Shown here: one piece after another, positions 5,905 through 10,403 of the stretch
Position numbering within the stretch: position 1 is the stretch's first letter
Layout of the letters: every line of letters starts with the position of its first letter
Assembly (NCBI GenBank): GCA_013154205.1
Contig: JAADCY010000098.1
Location: forward strand, 1 to 10,403
Length of the DNA stretch: 10,403 bases
Direction: 5' to 3'
From: Thermoproteota archaeon
Lineage (GTDB): Archaea > Thermoproteota > Thermoprotei_A > Sulfolobales > Desulfurococcaceae
Program-made: the position numbers and the translations under genes
The notes under the pieces: generated by a model
Databases searched by the model: none
The model's input: the letters and a program-made list of their open reading frames with translations, nothing else
What the model was told of the DNA's origin: nothing

Positions 5905-8295
5905 ATGTCCCAAGAATTCGAGAAGCTCATCACAAAGATCTATGAGGCTCTCGATAAGAGGCCTGGATTATCAAAAATCTTGACAGCAATTCTCTTGGCG
6001 GTCTTCGCCGGGATAGGAATATACCTGCGCGCTCTTCCAGCCATAAGATGGGGGTTAGAACTACATGCAAACGACCCATGGATCGAGTATTGGCAGGCTA
6101 ACTACACATATTACCATGGACCCCTAAGCTGGTATACATTGACCCGTGCCAATCCAGCAACGCATCTGTTCTGGTATCCCTGGGGAAGAAACTTCGTATT
6201 ATCAGCTTATCCCGGAATACCGATATGGACTGCTATAACGTACTATATAGCTGGTGCTTTCGGCCTAACTGTTAAGGCATGGGTAGCTCTACAGCCACTC
6301 GTATTCGCAGGACTAACATTCATAACACTATTCTTCGCCGTCAGAGAGATAATGGATGGAAGCAATATAGCGGGATTAATGGCGGCACTGCTCTATGCGG
6401 TCGTGCCAGCTGCAAGTGATAGAACCATAGTGGGGTTCGTCGAGAAAGAAGGCGTTGCAATGGCTATGGTGTTCCTCTTCTTGTTCTTCTACTCAAAGCT
6501 TATGAAGACCTATAAGCGTAGAGATGTCGACGTCAAAAAGAAGATACTATACCTAGTCCTAGCAGCTCTGAGCATGGCCTCGGTAGGATGGTTCTGGGGA
6601 GGATTCCTCTACGTATGGGCAGGCGTGATAATCTTCATGATACTATACCCGTTATTCGCATCCAAGGAGATAACAGCTGATTTCCTGAAATATAATATTG
6701 CACTGGTCTTCCTATCACTGTTCTTCGCATCAGCAGCTCCATCGATACCCGAAGCCCTAGGCTTCTACCCGAGATTCCATGTTAAGAGTATCGGCGTAAT
6801 GCTTCTAGCGTCGATGATACTGCCAGTAATATACTATCTACTTGCCAACTCCAAGCACGTTAAGAAGAGAATACTTACACCAGGCCGCTACTTCCTAATA
6901 CTATTATTCGGCGTTATTACAGGTCTAGTACTAGCTGCCAAGGGCATATTACCGATAAGTGGTAGAATCGCGTGGGCCTTGGGCCTGAGGTTCTTTGGAG
7001 CATCACCATTAACGGAAAGCATCGCGGAGCAGCAGCCCGCCCTCGTAGCTAAGGGCTTATTAGGAGTACTCACAGCATGGGGTACGGGTACCTACGCCTT
7101 ATTCTTCGTATCACCACTAATACTAGCCATTGTGGGAGCATTCTACCTACTCTATAAGGGACGCGCCGACAGAGTTTACCTAGCATTATCATTCCTAATA
7201 GCGTTCTACGCATATATGAACGCAACCTATTTCGAAGCAACAGCAGCAACATACGGACTAGCTGTCGCGGGATGCTTCCTAGGATGGCTCTTCCTGAAAT
7301 TCATACCGAGCAAGAAAGAAGTAATGGAGCGTAAGAGGGGAAGAGTAAGTTTCCGCCACAAGTCATCGACTAGGATAATAGCCTTCATATTCGTAGTACT
7401 AGCGCTGATAAACCTCACAGCAGCTGGTGCAGTCACATATGACAGCCACATCAAGATGGTACCATCAATAATGGCTGGCGGAGCACCCGTCAATGCCAAA
7501 ACTAATGCATGGTATGACACTCTAAAGTTCCTGAGAGAACACACTGGTAAGAACGCATTAGTTGTCGCATGGTGGGACTACGGATACTGGATCAGTGTCG
7601 GAGCACACCGCTACACACTGGCTGACGGCGCTACATTGAACGGTACACAAATATCATTGCTCGCAAAAGTTCTAACAGCATATAATGAGACTGAGGCTGT
7701 GAAGATACTTAAAGAGCTTAAGGCCCCCGAGAACCAGACATATATCCTGGTATTCGACGTCTTCAGATTCATACCAGGCAAGAACAACACTATAACAGTC
7801 GTACCAATAGTTGGCGGAGGAACATTCGTAGGACTCGTCGACCTGCCTAAGAGCTACTGGATGGTAAGAATAGCTAGAGAAGATGTATCGAAGTACTTCT
7901 ACCTATACATAGTGCAGAGCCAGCGCCTAGCCTTCCTCTCGCCGAGATTTGACGAGCCCAACAAGCTCGCCCTGATATATAAGATAATGGTTGACGGCAT
8001 ACTGTACCTAAACTATGAAGACAAGAACCACACCTATTACTTCGTATGGTACACTGGCAACGTCCAGCCCGTCTCGCCAGAATACCAGCCGTTCGCAGAG
8101 AAAGTCGGTATAAAATACCAGATAACAGTTACATCAACCAGAACACTAACCTTCATAGACAGGCCGCACTTCAAGTACTTCAAGCCATACAAAGTTATAG
8201 CTGAGCCGTACCAGGGGTTGCCGGGATACTACGAGGTAATATTCATATACAAGGTTGACTTCCAAGGCGTAAACCAGAACATTGTGACCAAATAG
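5905..8295 (+). CDS. aglB: Dolichyl-phosphooligosaccharide--protein glycotransferase, STT3/AglB
   Basis: Single-subunit oligosaccharyltransferase; moves a lipid-linked glycan to Asn of N-x-S/T sequons on the outer face of the membrane. Its 796 residues have the family plan: first membrane helix at about 24-45, a dozen or so helices to about residue 510, then a soluble external domain. Catalytic and binding motifs seen: HANDPW (54-59, Asp57 for metal/acceptor), EKE (180-182, second acidic motif), SIAEQQP (372-378, the SVSE/TIXE external-loop motif) and WWDYGYW (556-562, the WWDYG sequon-binding signature), followed by the conserved DGATLNGTQ (574-582). A DK/MI-type helix probably lies at 683-698. 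Sequons N579, N594, N610, N627 and N708, all NxT, fall in the external domain and could be self-glycosylated. ATG at 5905 has a purine-rich ribosome site; an upstream ATG at 5892 is out of frame. The CdvB paralog follows after 51 nt. Confidence 0.95.
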   Translation: MSQEFEKLITKIYEALDKRPGLSKILTAILLAVFAGIGIYLRALPAIRWGLELHANDPWIEYWQANYTYYHGPLSWYTLTRANPATHLFWYPWGRNFVLSAYPGIPIWTAITYYIAGAFGLTVKAWVALQPLVFAGLTFITLFFAVREIMDGSNIAGLMAALLYAVVPAASDRTIVGFVEKEGVAMAMVFLFLFFYSKLMKTYKRRDVDVKKKILYLVLAALSMASVGWFWGGFLYVWAGVIIFMILYPLFASKEITADFLKYNIALVFLSLFFASAAPSIPEALGFYPRFHVKSIGVMLLASMILPVIYYLLANSKHVKKRILTPGRYFLILLFGVITGLVLAAKGILPISGRIAWALGLRFFGASPLTESIAEQQPALVAKGLLGVLTAWGTGTYALFFVSPLILAIVGAFYLLYKGRADRVYLALSFLIAFYAYMNATYFEATAATYGLAVAGCFLGWLFLKFIPSKKEVMERKRGRVSFRHKSSTRIIAFIFVVLALINLTAAGAVTYDSHIKMVPSIMAGGAPVNAKTNAWYDTLKFLREHTGKNALVVAWWDYGYWISVGAHRYTLADGATLNGTQISLLAKVLTAYNETEAVKILKELKAPENQTYILVFDVFRFIPGKNNTITVVPIVGGGTFVGLVDLPKSYWMVRIAREDVSKYFYLYIVQSQRLAFLSPRFDEPNKLALIYKIMVDGILYLNYEDKNHTYYFVWYTGNVQPVSPEYQPFAEKVGIKYQITVTSTRTLTFIDRPHFKYFKPYKVIAEPYQGLPGYYEVIFIYKVDFQGVNQNIVTK

Positions 8296-8299
8296 CCCC

Positions 8300-8339
8300 T
8301 ATATTTTTAACCATTTCATTATCGATTTCATTAACGGTG
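8300..8339 (+). promoter_or_regulatory. TATA box and GGTG ribosome site of the CdvB paralog
   Basis: TATATTTTTAA (8300-8310) begins just after the aglB stop and predicts a start of transcription near 8330. GGTG at 8336-8339 lies 7 nt before the ATG at 8347. The T run inside the TATA box could also help end the aglB transcript. Confidence 0.5.
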
Positions 8340-8346
8340 TATTTAC

Positions 8347-8889
8347 ATGATTTTCCGAAGGAGAAAAATAGATCCTTATAGAGAAGGCATTCAAGCCCTT
8401 TACTCTGTTAAAATGGGTATGAGTAAAATAGAGGCATTACTCGATAGGATCAAGAATCGCCGCCACCGCATGATGGAGGTAGCGGCCGAGCTCCAGATGC
8501 GTGGAGAGACTTTTCTGGCGAAGAAATACGCAGAAGAAATAGCCAAGCTAGACAAGATATCTGCCCGTCTACAAATGATTCATTTGGTCTTGGAGAAAGT
8601 GGCTTTGAGCCTAGAATACGCTATGACAATACATGATTTCCGGGGAATCGCTAAAGAAGTCCTCGAGATAACGAAGGATCTGAAGAAGCTTCCCGAGTCC
8701 ACAATACCTGATATGGGTTTAATGCTCTATAATCTCGAAGAATCGTTGAAAGCAATAGCGAGTTCGGGCGTGAATGTACCAGATTATAACCTAGTAGACG
8801 TTACACCGTCCACCGATGAAAATACAGAGAAGATCCTGCGGGAAGCAAAGGAGATATTGAAGAGCAGGTTAACGGTTGATGCTGTCTAG
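8347..8889 (+). CDS. ESCRT-III-like cell-division protein, short CdvB paralog
   Basis: Member of the Snf7/CdvB family, whose polymers constrict membranes in division, vesicle budding and viral release in Thermoproteota. Seen in 180 residues: a very basic start (FRRRK, 3-7) suited to membrane contact; two long helices with the basic alpha1 region (about 15-55) and an acidic later half; the alpha2-alpha3 pattern AKKYAEEIAKLDKISARL (58-75); MIHLVLEKVALSLEYA (77-92); and a last amphipathic helix, ENTEKILREAKEILKSRL (158-175). It is shorter than the roughly 260-residue main CdvB and lacks room for the winged-helix tail that binds CdvA, so it fits the CdvB1/B2/B3-type paralogs. No cdvA or cdvC (Vps4) gene is adjacent. 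It has its own promoter and its TAG stop shares a CTAG with the stop of the opposing flavoprotein gene. Family call is by pattern and length. Confidence 0.82.
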   Translation: MIFRRRKIDPYREGIQALYSVKMGMSKIEALLDRIKNRRHRMMEVAAELQMRGETFLAKKYAEEIAKLDKISARLQMIHLVLEKVALSLEYAMTIHDFRGIAKEVLEITKDLKKLPESTIPDMGLMLYNLEESLKAIASSGVNVPDYNLVDVTPSTDENTEKILREAKEILKSRLTVDAV

Positions 8890-9578
8890 AGTAATCCTTT
8901 TCTCCGCCTATTGATCCTTATGTGTTCGTGAAGCGATTCCTCGCTTATAAAGTACCTCCTTACCGGAACACCTATCGAAACCATGTATACGGGCTTAGCG
9001 TCTTCCCTTAGACCGATCGCTTCTGCTAGTTCATCGTCGTAGAAAGCTCCGATCGCTACGGCGCCTAGCCCGAGTGCTGTTGCTTCTAAATACATGTTCT
9101 GCGCGCAGTGACCGGCTTCGAGCACCACGTATCTAATCCCTCTTTCACCATAGTATCTTGTTGTTCTCTCATAGTTAGCTGCTATGACTATGTCGGCTTT
9201 TGCATGTAAAACCCATTTCTGAGATAGACAAGCTCTGTATACTTCCTCCTTTATATGTCCCGGCTTAACATATGCTAGTACATGGTAGTGGGGCAAATAC
9301 CTATAGGCTCCAGGCTCCAAGAACTCGCCGTCACTTAGTTCGACATCTTCTGTTCCGACAACGAGATATAGTTCTAACGGGAAAGTGGCCCCAGCGCTAG
9401 GACAGGTTAGAAATCCCTTCACCGGTAGCGATAATCCGTAGGCAGCCCATAGTATCTGCGAGACATCGTTTATCGAGAGCGGCTCATCACGGAATCTCCT
9501 ATGGCTCCTCCTATAAGCAAGTGCTTGCTCAACACTTAGAACATCACTTCTAATCCTTGGGAGTGGAAGAGGTATCAT
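8886..9578 (-). CDS. SagB/ThcOx-family nitroreductase-like flavoprotein
   Basis: Probable FMN-dependent oxidoreductase. In the best-known members (SagB, ThcOx) it oxidises azolines made by peptide cyclodehydratases, but many archaeal stand-alone copies have no known substrate. Seen (numbering from the TTG at 9584): FMN-phosphate motif RRSHRRF (25-31); CPSAGATFPLELYLVVG (61-77), the SagB hallmark; YVVLEAGHCAQNMYLEATAL (152-171); GLGAVAIGAFYDDEL (172-186); and a C-terminal VYMVSIGVP (199-207). The length, about 230, is normal for the single-domain form. No cyclodehydratase, precursor peptide or YcaO gene is in the window. ATG 9578 is preferred to TTG 9584, two codons earlier, which has no better ribosome site. 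Read on the minus strand after the 9688-10356 gene, with a 103-nt or longer gap containing its own promoter and an inverted repeat. Confidence 0.88.
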   Translation of the reverse strand: MIPLPLPRIRSDVLSVEQALAYRRSHRRFRDEPLSINDVSQILWAAYGLSLPVKGFLTCPSAGATFPLELYLVVGTEDVELSDGEFLEPGAYRYLPHYHVLAYVKPGHIKEEVYRACLSQKWVLHAKADIVIAANYERTTRYYGERGIRYVVLEAGHCAQNMYLEATALGLGAVAIGAFYDDELAEAIGLREDAKPVYMVSIGVPVRRYFISEESLHEHIRINRRRKGLL

Positions 9579-9605
9579 TGACAAAGCCCATCATTCCCCG
9601 GCGGG

Positions 9606-9629
9606 ATAGTTAGTACAATTAACTATTGT
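9606..9629 (-). repeat. Overlapping inverted repeats, operator candidate before the SagB-like gene
   Basis: ATAGTTA (9606-9612) and its exact complement TAACTAT (9620-9626) have a 7-nt spacer, 21 nt in all. A second pair, ACAAT (9615-9619) and ATTGT (9625-9629), overlaps it. With the TATA candidate at 9641-9648, the repeat would cover the start of transcription, the place for an archaeal repressor site. Alternatively the TTAATT inside it is itself the TATA box, with a leader of about 15 nt. Confidence 0.4.
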
Positions 9630-9640
9630 TCATTACAGGG

Positions 9641-9648
9641 ATATTTTT
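9641..9648 (-). promoter_or_regulatory. TATA box candidate of the SagB-like gene
   Basis: Minus-strand AAAAATAT lies about 67 nt before the ATG at 9578. Transcription would begin near 9619 with a leader of about 40 nt. Confidence 0.35.
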
Positions 9649-9687
9649 CTTAGGATCAAGGAACGAAAACACTAATACTACGCAGCG

Positions 9688-10356
9688 CTAGAATACGAGA
9701 GTATATCTCCTTTCTTCCCTCAGTATGGCGAGCTTTATCCCTAGATTCTTAAGCATTTCTTTGACTTTCCCGGGGATCTTATTGATTATGAATGGTGGCC
9801 CTGTTATTATTATCTCATCATAGACGCCATTGCTTGATAGTAGGGCTGAACCTATAGCGTAAGCTAGATTCTTTAGCTGCGTAGCCTGATCAGTTCCTGG
9901 ATCTATGACCCATACAGCCGTTTTCTTCCCATTATCGGCTACGAGGTCAGGCGTTAATGGTTTTCTATGCTGGAGTATAATTTGGACTTTGTATCCTTTG
10001 CTTTCCAGTATCTCGGATACCTGGGATAAGACTAGTTTTCTAGTCGGGAGATAATGATGGGGCTCCAAGTACTTCTCAAGTGGGCCATGGATGTCTGGGT
10101 CGTAAAGAGTATATCTACCCCTACTGATTCTGAATAGGAAGAGCTTCTCGGGATCCTTATACCTGTCTTTACTGTTACTATTAACGGTTACTAGGTCTAC
10201 TTCGAAATCCAGGCTTGTCTCAGGCCTTGACGGGTCAATATATTTCTTGGCAAACATTGTGAGTTCTTTTCTAGTGAATGATGTCTTGCCTTTTTTCATC
10301 AGTTCCTCCGCAGCCTTCTTCAATACCATCCATGTCGGTAGCTTGCTGGTTTCCAT
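9688..10356 (-). CDS. Two-domain protein: N-terminal winged-helix-like domain and possible degenerate PD-(D/E)XK domain
   Basis: Function unknown. Residues 1-90 (TWMVLKKAAEELMKKG at 8-23, SFTRKEL at 26-32, then KLFLFRISRGRYTLYDP at 71-87) form a compact helical/beta domain that I have seen described as DUF7669-like, often fused to restriction-type nucleases; this name is tentative. Residues 105-222 hold beta strands and PDLVADNGKKTAVWVIDPGTD (136-156; Pro136, Asp137, Asp152), placed like the PD...(D/E)xK core of nucleases, but the lysine two positions after Asp152 is Gly. It may therefore be an inactive or divergent nuclease fold. EIIITGPPF (181-189) is a further buried strand. There is no membrane segment. 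The start at ATG 10356 fits a TATA box at 10394-10401. No methyltransferase or other restriction gene is near. Other readings: a DNA-binding regulator with a ligand domain. Confidence 0.75.
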   Translation of the reverse strand: METSKLPTWMVLKKAAEELMKKGKTSFTRKELTMFAKKYIDPSRPETSLDFEVDLVTVNSNSKDRYKDPEKLFLFRISRGRYTLYDPDIHGPLEKYLEPHHYLPTRKLVLSQVSEILESKGYKVQIILQHRKPLTPDLVADNGKKTAVWVIDPGTDQATQLKNLAYAIGSALLSSNGVYDEIIITGPPFIINKIPGKVKEMLKNLGIKLAILREERRYTLVF

Positions 10357-10393
10357 GACTGTTCCCCAGTAAAGTATAGGGGGGTTTAGGCCA

Positions 10394-10401
10394 AATATAT
10401 A
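10394..10401 (-). promoter_or_regulatory. TATA box for the two-domain protein gene
   Basis: Minus-strand TATATATT is about 41 nt before the ATG at 10356, which predicts a leader of about 15 nt. It lies almost at the window edge, so the upstream BRE cannot be fully read. Confidence 0.5.
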
Positions 10402-10403
10402 GG

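Noticed and set aside
7227..7544. Minus-strand frame inside aglB
   Set aside because: It is antisense to the WWDYG-containing aglB and shows no domain features.
9591..9606. GC-rich CCCCGGCGGG considered as a hairpin or C/D-box RNA part
   Set aside because: Only three pairs form at its ends and no C or D box is adjacent.

Overview
The window looks like a chromosomal segment of a hyperthermophilic archaeon of the Thermoproteota (Crenarchaeota), most likely of the Desulfurococcales type. The evidence is an ESCRT-III/CdvB cell-division protein, an archaeal STT3/AglB oligosaccharyltransferase, TATA boxes 20-70 nt before starts, GGTG or GAGGAG ribosome sites, and heavy use of AGA/AGG and ATA codons. 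The species cannot be named from this sequence alone. Gene density is high and I see no mobile element, CRISPR array, tRNA or rRNA. No stretch over 300 bases lacks a gene.

The layout is three blocks. Block 1 (minus strand, 1-1928) holds a carbamoyltransferase of the N-acyl-ornithine ('knotted') type. Downstream of it is a helix-hairpin-helix DNA glycosylase/AP lyase with a 4Fe-4S cluster motif; it starts at a TTG codon and runs off the left edge. A divergent promoter region (1929-2081) separates this block from block 2.

Block 2 (plus strand, 2082-8889) begins with a 499-residue coiled-coil protein of unknown function, overlapped by 11 nt by an MJ1317-like MFS transporter. Canonical ornithine carbamoyltransferase (argF) follows after 29 nt. 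These three are arranged as an operon. Then come aglB, the catalytic subunit of N-glycosylation, and a short CdvB paralog with its own promoter.

Block 3 (minus strand, 8886-10403) converges on block 2. It holds a SagB/nitroreductase-like flavoprotein, preceded by an inverted-repeat operator candidate. Upstream of that is a two-domain protein with an N-terminal winged-helix-like domain and a C-terminal domain resembling a degenerate PD-(D/E)XK nuclease.

The window is mostly housekeeping: arginine synthesis, N-glycosylation, cell division and DNA repair. The least ordinary items are the second carbamoyltransferase, which combines N-acylornithine-type and OTC-type motifs and has codon use typical of a highly expressed gene; the unrecognised coiled-coil protein; and the two-domain protein at the right end. 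I found no convincing new multi-gene system.
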